A stretch of DNA of 36,056 nucleotides from Streptomyces mutomycini (GTDB lineage: Bacteria > Actinomycetota > Actinomycetes > Streptomycetales > Streptomycetaceae). Shown one piece after another: positions 1-7,326 of this stretch. Made by a program: the position numbers and the translations under genes. The stretch lies in assembly GCF_001700505.1 (NCBI RefSeq), contig NZ_MAPV01000027.1, positions 1 through 36,056 of the forward strand. The letters are read 5' to 3'. Under the pieces are notes generated by a model. The model was not told the origin of the DNA and did no database searches. It worked only from the letters and a program-made list of their open reading frames with translations. How positions within the stretch are numbered: position 1 is the first letter of the stretch; each line of letters starts with the position of its first letter.

Positions 1-18
1 GGGGGGTGCGGGTCCGCC

Positions 19-1374
19 TCAGAGTGGCGTGCTGATCCCGCCGACGGAGTCGTGAGCCCGGCCGGGCTCGTCCTTCCGGCCGCGCTCGACGACCGAGTCG
101 AGGATCTCCCCGGCCCTGATCGCGGTGTTCGACAGGAGGGACGAGGTAATGCCGTGGGTGTGCTCCGTGCCGCCCTGCAGATAGATCCCGCACCGCATTC
201 CGGAACCCGTCGCCACGCGGTAGTCGCGCTCGACACGGACCCGTCCCCGGTCGTCGAGCCGGCAGCGCTCCCCCACATCGCCGAGCACGCCGAGGGCGTC
301 GGCGGGCAGATAGCCGGTGGCGCAGACGACCACATCGGCGTCCAGCGTGGTCCGCTCCCCGGTCACCAGTGACTCGACCGTGGTGCGGACCGTTTCCGGC
401 GTCTCGACGGCATCGGTCACCCGTGAGACGTTGAGGAACCGCAGCCGCCGGGTCCCGAGCACCTTCTCCTGGTACGCCGTGCGGTAGAGGTCGTCGATGA
501 GGTCGATGTCCACCACGGCGTAGTTGGTGTTCCCGTGATAGTCCATCAGCCTGCGTTTTGTCTCGTCCGGGGCCGTGAAGTAGTCGCCGACCGCGTCCGG
601 ATCGAAGATCCGGTTGGCGAACCCGCTGTCGTCGGCGGGGCTGTAGCCGTAGCGCGAGAAGACCGCGCAGACCTCGGCCTCCGGGAAGCGGCGGTGCAGG
701 TACGCCACGTTCTCGGCGGCGCTCTGCCCTGCCCCGACCACGACGAAGCGGGTCGGAGGCTCCTTCCCGTCCAGACCGTCCACCCTGGCCAGCAGGTCGG
801 ACGTGTGCCAGATCCGGTCCGTACGTGTGATGCCCTCGGGCATCCGCGGCCGCAGGCCCGTAGCGATCACGAGGTTCCGCGCCCGGTGGACCACGACCTC
901 CGATCCCGAACGAGCGGTCACGTCCACGTACTCCACGACACCGTCACACTCGACCGGACGGACATCGATGACCTCGTGCCCGTAGGACACCATGTCGTCG
1001 ACCTTGGCGGCAGCCCACTCGAGGTAGGCGTGGAACTCGACCCGCAGGGGGAAGAACGTCTTGCCGTTGATGAAGTCGACCAGGCGCCCCTGGCTCTGCA
1101 GATAGCAGAGGAAGCTGTATTCGCTCGACGGGTTCCGCAGCGTCACCAGGTCCTTGAGGAAGGACACCTGCATCGTGGCGTCGTCGATCAGCATCCCGCG
1201 ATGCCAGCCGAACCGCGGCTGCTGCTCGAAGAAGTGAGCGGTGACGGCCTGCTGCCTGCCGACGCGTGAGTTGCGCTCGGCGAGCGCGATCGCCAGGGCC
1301 ACATTGGACGGCCCGAAGCCGATCCCTATGAGGTCATGGACCGGTGGTGCGTCGTCGGGTGAAGCCTGTGACAT
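19..1374 (-). CDS. L-ornithine/L-lysine N-hydroxylase, siderophore type
   Basis: A 451-residue flavin-dependent N-hydroxylating monooxygenase (SidA/PvdA/IucD family). These enzymes use FAD, NADPH and O2 to hydroxylate the side-chain amine of free ornithine or lysine, the first step toward hydroxamate siderophores. Visible motifs are the FAD-binding GIGFGPSN (17-24), the substrate/FAD region QVSFLKDLVTLRNP (69-82), the NADPH-binding GAGQSAAE (214-221) and the family's C-terminal ATGYLP (352-357). The close match to the PvdA signature around residues 53-82 favours ornithine over lysine. GGGAG lies just ahead of the ATG. An iron box about 85 bp upstream predicts repression by DmdR/IdeR when iron is plentiful. 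The matching NRPS is not in the window and may lie beyond base 1. Confidence 0.93.
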   Translation of the reverse strand: MSQASPDDAPPVHDLIGIGFGPSNVALAIALAERNSRVGRQQAVTAHFFEQQPRFGWHRGMLIDDATMQVSFLKDLVTLRNPSSEYSFLCYLQSQGRLVDFINGKTFFPLRVEFHAYLEWAAAKVDDMVSYGHEVIDVRPVECDGVVEYVDVTARSGSEVVVHRARNLVIATGLRPRMPEGITRTDRIWHTSDLLARVDGLDGKEPPTRFVVVGAGQSAAENVAYLHRRFPEAEVCAVFSRYGYSPADDSGFANRIFDPDAVGDYFTAPDETKRRLMDYHGNTNYAVVDIDLIDDLYRTAYQEKVLGTRRLRFLNVSRVTDAVETPETVRTTVESLVTGERTTLDADVVVCATGYLPADALGVLGDVGERCRLDDRGRVRVERDYRVATGSGMRCGIYLQGGTEHTHGITSSLLSNTAIRAGEILDSVVERGRKDEPGRAHDSVGGISTPL

Positions 1375-1458
1375 GTCACTCCCATCGTGCGGGGGCGGCC
1401 GCTTGGCGGACGTGGGGAAACGGGGCTGGGCACACCGGCTGACCGACAGCCAGGGAAC

Positions 1459-1477
1459 TTAGGTAAAGCTAACCTCA
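1459..1477 (-). promoter_or_regulatory. Iron box (DmdR/IdeR-type operator) of the N-hydroxylase gene
   Basis: On the plus strand the 19-mer reads TTAGGTAAAGCTAACCTCA, and about 15 of 19 positions agree with the actinobacterial iron-box consensus TTAGGTTAGGCTAACCTAA. It lies 85 bp upstream of the N-hydroxylase ATG, the only gene that this intergenic region can serve because the neighbour on the right also reads leftward and ends here. Confidence 0.85.
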
Positions 1478-1562
1478 TCGCGCCGAGCTGTCGACCTCAC
1501 AAACCGGGCAGCAAGTGGTTGAGTGGCCGTCAACTGGGGCCGCTGTACGCGACGTTGTGCTT

Positions 1563-1581
1563 CAAGGTTAGGCTTGCTTTA
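1563..1581 (-). promoter_or_regulatory. Possible second, weaker iron box
   Basis: The plus-strand 19-mer CAAGGTTAGGCTTGCTTTA keeps the AGGTTAGGCT half-site but has a degenerate second half, with about 13 of 19 consensus positions on the better strand. It sits 189 bp upstream of the N-hydroxylase and about 90 bp from the first box. It could be an auxiliary operator or a decayed copy. Confidence 0.5.
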
Positions 1582-1604
1582 CTGAAGTTGCGGCCGAAGC
1601 GCGG

Positions 1605-2735
1605 TCACCGGGCGTGGATCGGCCGCGTGCCGGCGCTGAGGGGAAGGCCACTTCCGCCGCGTCGTACGGCGACGATCTCCGCCAGGACCGAGAGGGCGGT
1701 CTCCGCGGCTCCCCTGCCGCCCAGGTCGAGACCGATCGGCGAACGCAGAACGGCTAGTTGCGCCTCGGTCGTGCCGGCCGCACGGAGGCGTGCCACCCGG
1801 TCCTCGTGCGTACGGCGGCTCCCCATGGCACCCACATATCCCGCGGCGCTGCGCAGGGCACGGGTGAGCACCGGAATGTCGAAGCGGGGATCGTGGGTCA
1901 GGACGCACACCGCGGTCGTGGGGTCGATCAGGTCCTCATGGGCGCGGAACCAGCGATCCGGCCGGTCGGCGACGACCTCGTCGGCGCCCGGGAAGCGTCC
2001 GGGATCCGCGAACGCCGGTCTGGCGTCACAGACGGTCACCCGATGGCCGAGGGCAGCGCCGAAGTCCGCCAAGGACCGGGCGAACTCGGTGGCCCCGAAG
2101 ATCAGGAGCCCGGGCCGGTGGGCGAAGGACTGCACCAGCAGCTCGCGCCCCGGCACGCAGGCAGTGCCGGCAGCCGGGCTTCCCGCACCCGGCCGCTCAC
2201 CGTCGGGCGCCGCCCCCTCCCCCGCGTTCACCAGGCCGCTCTCACCGCGGGCCAGCATGCCCTCGGCGGCCAGGACCGCCACCCTGTCGGCAGCGGTGCC
2301 GCCCAGTGATCCGCTCACCGCCCCCCGGCCGACCGCGAGGCTCCCGCCGCCGTCGAGCGGCGTGACGAGGGCGACCGGCGACCCGTCCGCCAGGTCCGCC
2401 GAGACGCGGCCCAACGGCATCTCGGGGGTCACTTCGCGGATGAGCACCTCGATCGTCCCGCCGCAGGTCAGCCCCACCGCGAAGGCGTCCTCGTCGCCGA
2501 TTCCCCAGCGCTCCACGACCGGCGGGCCCCCCGCGAACACCTCCTCGGCTGCCGCGATCACGGCGGCTTCGACGCATCCGCCGGACACACTGCCGACGAT
2601 CCGGCCGTCCTCGGTCACCAGCATGGAAGCACCGGGGCCGTGCGGGGCCGAACCCCAGGTCCGCACCACGGTCGCCATGACGCAACGGATACCGGAGCCC
2701 TGCCAGGCCGCCGCCTGGCGGATGACATGTCGCAT
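1605..2735 (-). CDS. XdhC/CoxI family molybdoenzyme maturation factor
   Basis: A 376-residue protein with the N-terminal XdhC_CoxI domain and a C-terminal Rossmann domain. Family members bind molybdenum cofactor, help its sulfuration and insert it into xanthine dehydrogenase or CO dehydrogenase-type enzymes. The diagnostic GSVSGGCVE lies at 48-56, a second conserved cysteine block GLTCGGTIEV at 88-97, and the Rossmann strand LLIFGATEFA at 210-219, where the usual glycine-rich loop is modified as is common in XdhC. YVGAMGSRRTHEDR near residue 300 is also typical. The linker at 160-200 is Gly/Ala/Pro-rich. GAGGTGAG precedes the ATG. No molybdenum hydroxylase subunits are adjacent, so the client enzyme must be encoded elsewhere. 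Confidence 0.9.
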   Translation of the reverse strand: MRHVIRQAAAWQGSGIRCVMATVVRTWGSAPHGPGASMLVTEDGRIVGSVSGGCVEAAVIAAAEEVFAGGPPVVERWGIGDEDAFAVGLTCGGTIEVLIREVTPEMPLGRVSADLADGSPVALVTPLDGGGSLAVGRGAVSGSLGGTAADRVAVLAAEGMLARGESGLVNAGEGAAPDGERPGAGSPAAGTACVPGRELLVQSFAHRPGLLIFGATEFARSLADFGAALGHRVTVCDARPAFADPGRFPGADEVVADRPDRWFRAHEDLIDPTTAVCVLTHDPRFDIPVLTRALRSAAGYVGAMGSRRTHEDRVARLRAAGTTEAQLAVLRSPIGLDLGGRGAAETALSVLAEIVAVRRGGSGLPLSAGTRPIHAR

Positions 2736-2865
2736 TCGCTCACCTCGGGCAGTGAAATCCGCGAGAGCCTCTTGCGGACGAGGGATTGCGGTGTCAATTG
2801 TTCCAGGCCCCGGATGGATCCGTACGGGTCGCTCACACGTCGGCGCGCCGGGGAGTGCCGGTGCG

Positions 2866-3228
2866 TCAGCCCTTCAGACGCTCACCGAGCTCTTCGGCGT
2901 CGGAGACGAACCACATCTGCTGCCCACGGTTGCACTCGCGGACGAAGTCCCGCAGCGCGGAACTGCCGTCGGTGTGGCGGGAGACGTCACCCAGCACCAC
3001 CAGCCCCAGCCGGTAGTTGGCGAACTTCTGGACGATGTCGCCTGCGACACGGGTCTCCAGCCGGAAGAAGCTCTCGTCGAGACGTCCGACGGGAACGACG
3101 ACCCACCGGGCGCCCTGGTAGCCCGCGTCACCGATGAGATCCAGGGCCTCGCGTTCACCGTGGATGGTCTCGCCCTCGGAGGGGCACAACAGGACGGGCA
3201 CGTCGTGGACGGTCTGCAGGGTGCTCAT
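2866..3228 (-). CDS. DUF4180 domain protein
   Basis: A 120-residue cytoplasmic protein matching the DUF4180 family throughout. Recognisable parts are the central ALDLIGDAGYQGARWVVVPV block, RLDESFFRLETRVAGDIVQK and the DVSRHTDGSSALRDFVREC block toward the C-terminus. The biochemical function of DUF4180 is not known to me. I chose the ATG at 3226-3228 because the homologous region starts here. The same frame stays open much further upstream, but that part is antisense to the gap gene. No Shine-Dalgarno is visible, and a TAGTCT hexamer ends 8 nt before the ATG, suggesting a leaderless mRNA. The gene lies 130 bp upstream of xdhC on the same strand. Confidence 0.85.
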   Translation of the reverse strand: MSTLQTVHDVPVLLCPSEGETIHGEREALDLIGDAGYQGARWVVVPVGRLDESFFRLETRVAGDIVQKFANYRLGLVVLGDVSRHTDGSSALRDFVRECNRGQQMWFVSDAEELGERLKG

Positions 3229-3236
3229 GGGCGATA

Positions 3237-3242
3237 AGACTA
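3237..3242 (-). promoter_or_regulatory. Candidate -10 element for a leaderless DUF4180 transcript
   Basis: On the minus strand TAGTCT is followed by 8 nt and then the ATG. This spacing would put the transcription start at or next to the start codon, and there is no ribosome binding site. The -35 region is not convincing. Confidence 0.4.
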
Positions 3243-3475
3243 CGCAACGGGGCAGGCAGGCCCTCAGTGTTCGGCGCGCTTGCGGACGCGGAGCGCGGCG
3301 AGCCGAGAACGAGCTCTGCGGGACGGCCCCCTGCATCGAGCGTCCGGAGAACACCGTGCGCCGGCAGTGGCACACCGGAGCAGGCGCCCGCCCCCTCGTT
3401 CGGCATCGCGCCCCGGCACCTCGTCGGCCGGTCCTACGGAGAAGACCGTGCCCGGGCGTGCGCGGAGACGCACCC

Positions 3476-3513
3476 GTACCGGTGGGCGGCGCCCCGGCAC
3501 CGCTCACCGGTAC
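3476..3513. repeat. 14-bp stem inverted repeat / hairpin
   Basis: GTACCGGTG pairs with CACCGGTAC, then one G-T (G-U in RNA) position, then GCGG with CCGC, around a 10-nt loop. It lies 125 bp before gap. It could be a terminator left from an earlier gene or an operator; there is no U-tract, but streptomycete terminators often lack one. Confidence 0.6.
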
Positions 3514-3575
3514 ACCCCGCAGGCGGTGTCCGGGGCTCGTCCATTCGTACGGGCCAAGGCCACGGACGGCACCGG

Positions 3576-3606
3576 TTGTGTGATCAAAATCTGGTGCGGT
3601 TAACAT
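3576..3606 (+). promoter_or_regulatory. Possible gap promoter
   Basis: TTGTGT (3576-3581) and TAACAT (3601-3606) are separated by 19 bp, within an unusually AT-rich patch for this genome, 31 bp ahead of the gap start codon. The spacing is slightly long, so the call is tentative. Confidence 0.4.
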
Positions 3607-3637
3607 ATGAGCACCGCCTAGCTCGAAAGATGGACTT

Positions 3638-5083
3638 GTGACTGCCACCGAGGACTCGTTCACCAATTGGAAGACCCGCGAGGAGATCGCGGAGTCGATG
3701 ATCCCGATCATCGGGAAGCTGCACCGGGAGCAGGACGTCACGATCCTGATCCACAGCCGCTCCCTGGTGAACAAGTCGGTGGTCAGCATCCTCAAGACCC
3801 ACCGGTTCGCCCGCCAGATCGCCGGCGAGGAGCTCTCCGTCACCGAGACGCTGCCGTTCCTGCACGCCCTCGCCGCTCTCGACCTCGGCCCGTCGCAGAT
3901 CGACCTCGGCATGCTCGCCGCGACGTACAGGACCGACGACCGCGGCCTGTCGGTGGAGGACTTCACCGCAGAGTCCGTAGCCGGTGCGACGGGCGCCAAC
4001 AAGACGGAGCGCCGCGAGGCGCGCGATGTCGTCCTCTACGGCTTCGGCCGCATCGGCCGCCTCCTGGCCCGCCTGCTCATCGAGAAGACAGGCTCCGGCA
4101 ACGGCCTGCGGCTGCGCGCCATCGTCGTACGCCGGGCTGCCGGGCAGGACATCGTGAAGCGTGCCTCGCTGCTGCGCCGAGACTCGATCCACGGCCAGTT
4201 CCAGGGCACGATCACCGTCGACGAGGCGAACAGCAGGATCATCGCCAACGGCAACGAGATCCAGGTGATCTACTCCGACGACCCGACGTCGGTGGACTAC
4301 ACGGCGCACGGCATCAAGGACGCCATCCTCATCGACAACACGGGCCGCTGGCGAGACCGCGAGGGCCTGTCCCAGCACCTGCGTCCCGGCATCTCGAAGG
4401 TTGTCCTGACCGCTCCGGGCAAGGGCGACGTCCCGAACATCGTGCACGGCGTGAACCAGCACATGATCAAGCCGGACGAGCAGATCATCTCCTGCGCCTC
4501 CTGCACCACCAACGCGATCGTCCCGCCGCTGAAGGCGATGGCGGACGAGTACGGCGTGCTGCGCGGCCACGTTGAGACCGTCCACTCGTTCACCAACGAC
4601 CAGAACCTGCTGGACAATTACCACAACTCGGACCGCCGTGGCCGCTCGGCGCCGCTCAACATGGTCATCACGGAGACGGGCGCCGCGTCCGCCGTCACCA
4701 AGGCGCTGCCCGACCTCGACGCGAAGATCACCGGCAGCTCGATCCGCGTCCCGGTGCCGGACGTCTCGATCGCGATCCTGAATCTGCAGCTCGCGCGCGG
4801 CACCAACCGCGAGGAGGTCCTCGACTACCTCCGCAACGTGTCGCTGACGTCGCCGCTCAGGCGCCAGATCGACTTCATCACCGCTCCCGACGCGGTCTCG
4901 AGCGACTTCATCGGTTCGCGCCACGCCTCGATCGTCGACGCCGGCGCCACCAAGGTCGAGGGCGACAACGCGATCCTCTACCTCTGGTACGACAACGAGT
5001 TCGGCTACTCCTCCCAGGTCATCCGGGTGGTCCAGCACGTCTCCGGAGTCGAGTACCCGACCTACCCGGCCCCGGCGGTCTGA
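3638..5083 (+). CDS. gap: Glyceraldehyde-3-phosphate dehydrogenase, long form
   Basis: A 481-residue GAPDH, which oxidises glyceraldehyde-3-phosphate to 1,3-bisphosphoglycerate with NAD(P)+. The catalytic core begins near residue 128: Rossmann loop GFGRIGR at 135-141, active-site SCASCTTN with nucleophile Cys289, and a conserved His316 region (HSFTNDQ). The first ~125 residues are an extra N-terminal region absent from ordinary ~335-residue GAPDHs. This long class occurs in actinobacteria and some other bacteria and is usually a second GAPDH besides the main glycolytic one. The start is a GTG with only a weak GAAAG ahead of it; no better upstream start exists. The gene stands alone, followed at once by a strong terminator hairpin. 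Confidence 0.95.
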   Translation: MTATEDSFTNWKTREEIAESMIPIIGKLHREQDVTILIHSRSLVNKSVVSILKTHRFARQIAGEELSVTETLPFLHALAALDLGPSQIDLGMLAATYRTDDRGLSVEDFTAESVAGATGANKTERREARDVVLYGFGRIGRLLARLLIEKTGSGNGLRLRAIVVRRAAGQDIVKRASLLRRDSIHGQFQGTITVDEANSRIIANGNEIQVIYSDDPTSVDYTAHGIKDAILIDNTGRWRDREGLSQHLRPGISKVVLTAPGKGDVPNIVHGVNQHMIKPDEQIISCASCTTNAIVPPLKAMADEYGVLRGHVETVHSFTNDQNLLDNYHNSDRRGRSAPLNMVITETGAASAVTKALPDLDAKITGSSIRVPVPDVSIAILNLQLARGTNREEVLDYLRNVSLTSPLRRQIDFITAPDAVSSDFIGSRHASIVDAGATKVEGDNAILYLWYDNEFGYSSQVIRVVQHVSGVEYPTYPAPAV

Positions 5084-5090
5084 CCCGCCC

Positions 5091-5137
5091 CACCAACGGC
5101 TCCCGGTGCTGCGAGGCAGCGCCGGGAGCCGTTGGTG
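5091..5137 (+). terminator. Terminator hairpin after gap
   Basis: A perfect 16-bp stem (5091-5106 with 5122-5137, beginning CACCAACGGCTCCCGG) continues through a U-G pair into a further 5-bp stem GCTGC/GCAGC with a GAG triloop. It starts 8 bp after the gap stop codon. No long U-tract follows, as usual in Streptomyces. The SGNH gene ends toward it from the right, so it may serve both directions. Confidence 0.9.
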
Positions 5138-5215
5138 TGCCCGTCGGTCCCGTGGACAGCCGGGAGGTGCACCGGAGGCGCGGGGCGACGCGAGACCCGT
5201 ACCGCCTCGCCGTGG

Positions 5216-6394
5216 TCAGGCACCCGCGAAGGCGCCGCCCGCGTGGAAGGCCAGCTTCGCGAAGCGTTCGCCGATGCGTCGGTGCGTGGCGGCGTCGGGG
5301 TGGAGTGCGTCGGGAAGCGGCAGCTCGACGGAGTCCGCCTCACCGTAGAGTTCGCGGCCGTCGAGGTAGTGCAGGTTCGGGTCCTCGGCCGCCCGCTGCT
5401 GGACGATGCGGGCGAGTTCGCCCCTGATGATGTTCAGGGTGAGCTTTCCCGCAGCCGTTTCGGCGGGGTCCCCTGCCGCGCTGAAGCGCAGCTTCCCCGC
5501 GCTCAGGGCGGCGTGGTCCGCTGCGCTGGGGCCGGGTGTGTCCTCGTGGATGGGGCACAGGATGGGCGAGACGACCATCAGCGGTGTGGTGGGGTGGCCC
5601 TCACGGACGGTGTCGAGGAAGCCGTGCACGGCCGGAGTGAAGGCACGCAGGCGCATCGCGTCGGTGTTGACCAGGTTGATGCCCGTCTTGACGCTGATGC
5701 GGTCCGCGGGTGTGTCTCGCAGGGCGCGGGCGGTGAACGGGTCGAGCAGAGCACTCCCGGCGAACCCCAGGTTGACCAGCTCCACACCGCCGAGAGCGGC
5801 GGCCAGCGCGGGCCACGTGGTGGTGGGGCTCGCGGCGTCGGAACCGTGACTGATCGAACTGCCGTGATGCAGCCACACCTTGCGGCCCCGGTCCGGCACC
5901 GGCTCGACAGGGGCATCCGTGCGCAGGGCTATCAGCTCGGTGGTCTCGTTGTGCGGCAGCCAGATCTCGACGTCCTTCGGGTCGGCGGACAGACCGTCGA
6001 AGCGGAGGGTATCCGCCGGTCCCTGCCTGACGTCCGAGGATCCGGTGGCCATGTCGATGATCAGGGTGTTGCCACCGGTCGCCGAGGCCCGACCCGCAGG
6101 GCGGCCGTCGACCAGCAGGTCGTAGACCCCGTCCGGCCGGGGCGGAGCCCCCGCGTACACACGCTTGGTGGGCAGGATGTCCAGTTCCACGACCGTCGCC
6201 CGGGTACGCAGGACGAGCCGTACGCCGGAGGGCTGGACCTCCGCCACGGCCAACTGGCCGTCGGTGTTCTGGGCGCGGGCGCGGGCGGGCAGCCGGTGCG
6301 GCAGCAGACCGCGCTCGGTGCGCTCCAGATCGAGGGCGCCGCGCAGGAGGTCCGCGGTGATGGGGGTGCTTGTCAGCCGGGGCCGGTTGCTCAT
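5216..6394 (-). CDS. SGNH/GDSL-family hydrolase with N-terminal beta domain
   Basis: A 392-residue SGNH (GDSL-type) esterase/acyltransferase. Residues ~1-165 look like a beta-rich N-terminal domain as in SsfX3-like enzymes; ~170-392 form the catalytic domain. Block I is HHGSSISHGS (176-185) with probable nucleophile Ser180, oxyanion residues are in NLGFAGS (208-214) and the Asn block GIN (238-240), and the catalytic DxxH is D362ALH365. There is no signal peptide, so it is probably cytoplasmic. The substrate cannot be read from sequence. The ATG at 6392-6394 follows GGGAG. The TetR gene ends 56 bp upstream on the same strand, so both are probably transcribed together under TetR control. Confidence 0.85.
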   Translation of the reverse strand: MSNRPRLTSTPITADLLRGALDLERTERGLLPHRLPARARAQNTDGQLAVAEVQPSGVRLVLRTRATVVELDILPTKRVYAGAPPRPDGVYDLLVDGRPAGRASATGGNTLIIDMATGSSDVRQGPADTLRFDGLSADPKDVEIWLPHNETTELIALRTDAPVEPVPDRGRKVWLHHGSSISHGSDAASPTTTWPALAAALGGVELVNLGFAGSALLDPFTARALRDTPADRISVKTGINLVNTDAMRLRAFTPAVHGFLDTVREGHPTTPLMVVSPILCPIHEDTPGPSAADHAALSAGKLRFSAAGDPAETAAGKLTLNIIRGELARIVQQRAAEDPNLHYLDGRELYGEADSVELPLPDALHPDAATHRRIGERFAKLAFHAGGAFAGA

Positions 6395-6450
6395 TGTCCG
6401 CTCCCTTTCCGGGTGGGCCTGTCCGGTTCGTCGGGGGTGTTCTCGCCCGG

Positions 6451-7020
6451 TCAGGGCGCGGGCCAGTTCCGCAGCAGGGCGTCGAGGGCGTCCAGGACCC
6501 GCGCCCAGGTCTCCTCCGTGCCGGGGGCGCTGTGGCTGAAGCTTCCTCCGGACTCCAGGCTGATGTATCCGTGGAAGACGCTGCCCAGCAGCCGGACCGC
6601 GTGCGTCTGGTCCGGCTCCGTCAGGTCGTAGCCGCGCAGGATCGCCCGCGTCATCCCGGCATGTCTGGCACCGGCGCTGGCGGCGGCGGCTTCCGGGTCG
6701 AGCCTCAGCTGAGCCGCGGCGTAGCGGCCAGGGTGTTCCCTGGCGTAGTCGCGGTAGGCGTTCGCGAAGGCCTCCAGCGCGTCCTTGCCCGCGCGTCCGG
6801 CCAGAGCGGCCGCGACACGGTCGGCGAGTTCCGACAGCGCCAGCAGGGCGATCCTCGTCTTGAGGTCCTGGGAGTTCTTCAGGTGCGAGTACAGGCTCGC
6901 GTCCTTGACGCCGAAATGCCGTGCCAGTGCCGCGACGGTCACCTTGTCGAAGCCGACCTCGTCGGCCATCTCCGCTCCTGCCTGAGTCAGGCGTTCCGCG
7001 GTCAGCCCTGCTCTCGCCAT
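6451..7020 (-). CDS. TetR/AcrR family transcriptional regulator
   Basis: A 189-residue regulator with the usual N-terminal three-helix DNA-binding domain: VTVAALARHFGVKDASLYSHLKN (about 27-49) is the helix-turn-helix with the conserved Y44. The C-terminal half is a ligand-binding/dimerisation domain of the type with HPGRY near the middle. I start at the second ATG (7018-7020) because GGAAGG lies 10 nt before it; an in-frame ATG three codons earlier abuts the same GGAAGG and is less likely. The gene is first in an apparent two-gene unit with the SGNH hydrolase, and an inverted repeat covers its promoter, so it probably represses itself and the hydrolase until a small ligand binds. Confidence 0.9.
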   Translation of the reverse strand: MARAGLTAERLTQAGAEMADEVGFDKVTVAALARHFGVKDASLYSHLKNSQDLKTRIALLALSELADRVAAALAGRAGKDALEAFANAYRDYAREHPGRYAAAQLRLDPEAAAASAGARHAGMTRAILRGYDLTEPDQTHAVRLLGSVFHGYISLESGGSFSHSAPGTEETWARVLDALDALLRNWPAP

Positions 7021-7046
7021 GGGCACCATCCCTTCCAGTGGGCTCG

Positions 7047-7076
7047 ATTATGCATTTACCTAAAAGCATTAGGCAA
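7047..7076 (-). promoter_or_regulatory. Promoter of the TetR-SGNH unit
   Basis: On the minus strand TTGCCT (-35) and CATAAT (-10) are separated by 18 bp, 27 bp upstream of the TetR start codon. The -35 and spacer lie inside the inverted repeat at 7054-7078. Confidence 0.65.
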
Positions 7077-7078
7077 AT
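7054..7078. promoter_or_regulatory. TetR operator (inverted repeat)
   Basis: ATTTACCTAA (7054-7063) and TTAGGCAAAT (7069-7078) are inverted with one mismatch around AAGCA. Size, position over the -35/spacer and AT-richness in a GC-rich genome fit an autoregulatory TetR site. Confidence 0.8.
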
Positions 7079-7115
7079 CACTGACCGTCCTAAGGTGTGC
7101 ACCGCGTGAGGACGG

Positions 7116-7226
7116 CCCGGCTCGCCCGGACCCGGCGAGCCGGGCGGGGCCGGGCGGGGCCGGGCGCCGGAACCCTGCGCGTAGCCCGTACGGACGGCGT
7201 CAAGAAGTCCGCCGCATCCGTATGGG
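7116..7226 (+). promoter_or_regulatory. Structured leader upstream of kdp
   Basis: First, an 11-bp perfect stem CCCGGCTCGCC (7116-7126) / GGCGAGCCGGG (7134-7144). Second, G-tracts GGG-C-GGGG-CC-GGG-C-GGGG-CC-GGG (7142-7164), overlapping the stem, so the two folds exclude each other. Third, a stem 7185-7194 with 7217-7226 (one G-U pair) continuing into CGGCG/CGCCG. Whether this is transcribed with kdp is not visible. Confidence 0.4.
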
Positions 7227-7326
7227 GCCCGTCAATGACACATATCGCGTGGCCCGCCGTGCGGTTTGCTTTTGCTCGGCCGCACCGGCCACTTCCATTT
7301 CCCTCAATTCACTTCAGGAGCCCACG

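Larger units (their letters stand above)
3229..3637. other. Intergenic region between DUF4180 and gap
   Basis: 409 bp between divergent genes. It holds a possible leaderless promoter at the left edge, a strong hairpin at 3476-3513 and a plausible gap promoter at 3576-3606. The open frames running through it have no ribosome binding sites and no family resemblance. I see no gene here. Confidence 0.7.
7021..7326. other. Divergent intergenic region, TetR / kdp leader
   Basis: 306 bp. The left part holds the TetR promoter and operator. The right part upstream of kdp holds a hairpin (7116-7144), four-plus G-tracts (7142-7164), a second hairpin (7185-7226) and an AGGAG ribosome binding site at 7316-7320. 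No clear -35/-10 for kdp could be picked. Confidence 0.65.

Noticed and set aside
1387..3237. 616-codon plus-strand open frame across xdhC
   Set aside because: Antisense to XdhC and DUF4180, low-complexity Arg/Ser/Pro composition and no ribosome binding site.
3584..5038. 484-codon open frame opposite gap
   Set aside because: Antisense to a gene with clear active-site motifs; the Asp/Val/Arg/Gly-rich composition is what high-GC coding sequence gives on its complement.
6395..7102. Upstream extension of the SGNH hydrolase frame
   Set aside because: The frame stays open across the TetR gene, but that part is Arg/Gly-rich; GGGAG and homology place the start at 6394.
7100..7326. c-di-AMP (ydaO-type) riboswitch upstream of kdp
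   Set aside because: I could not align the conserved ydaO core; only generic hairpins and G-tracts are visible.
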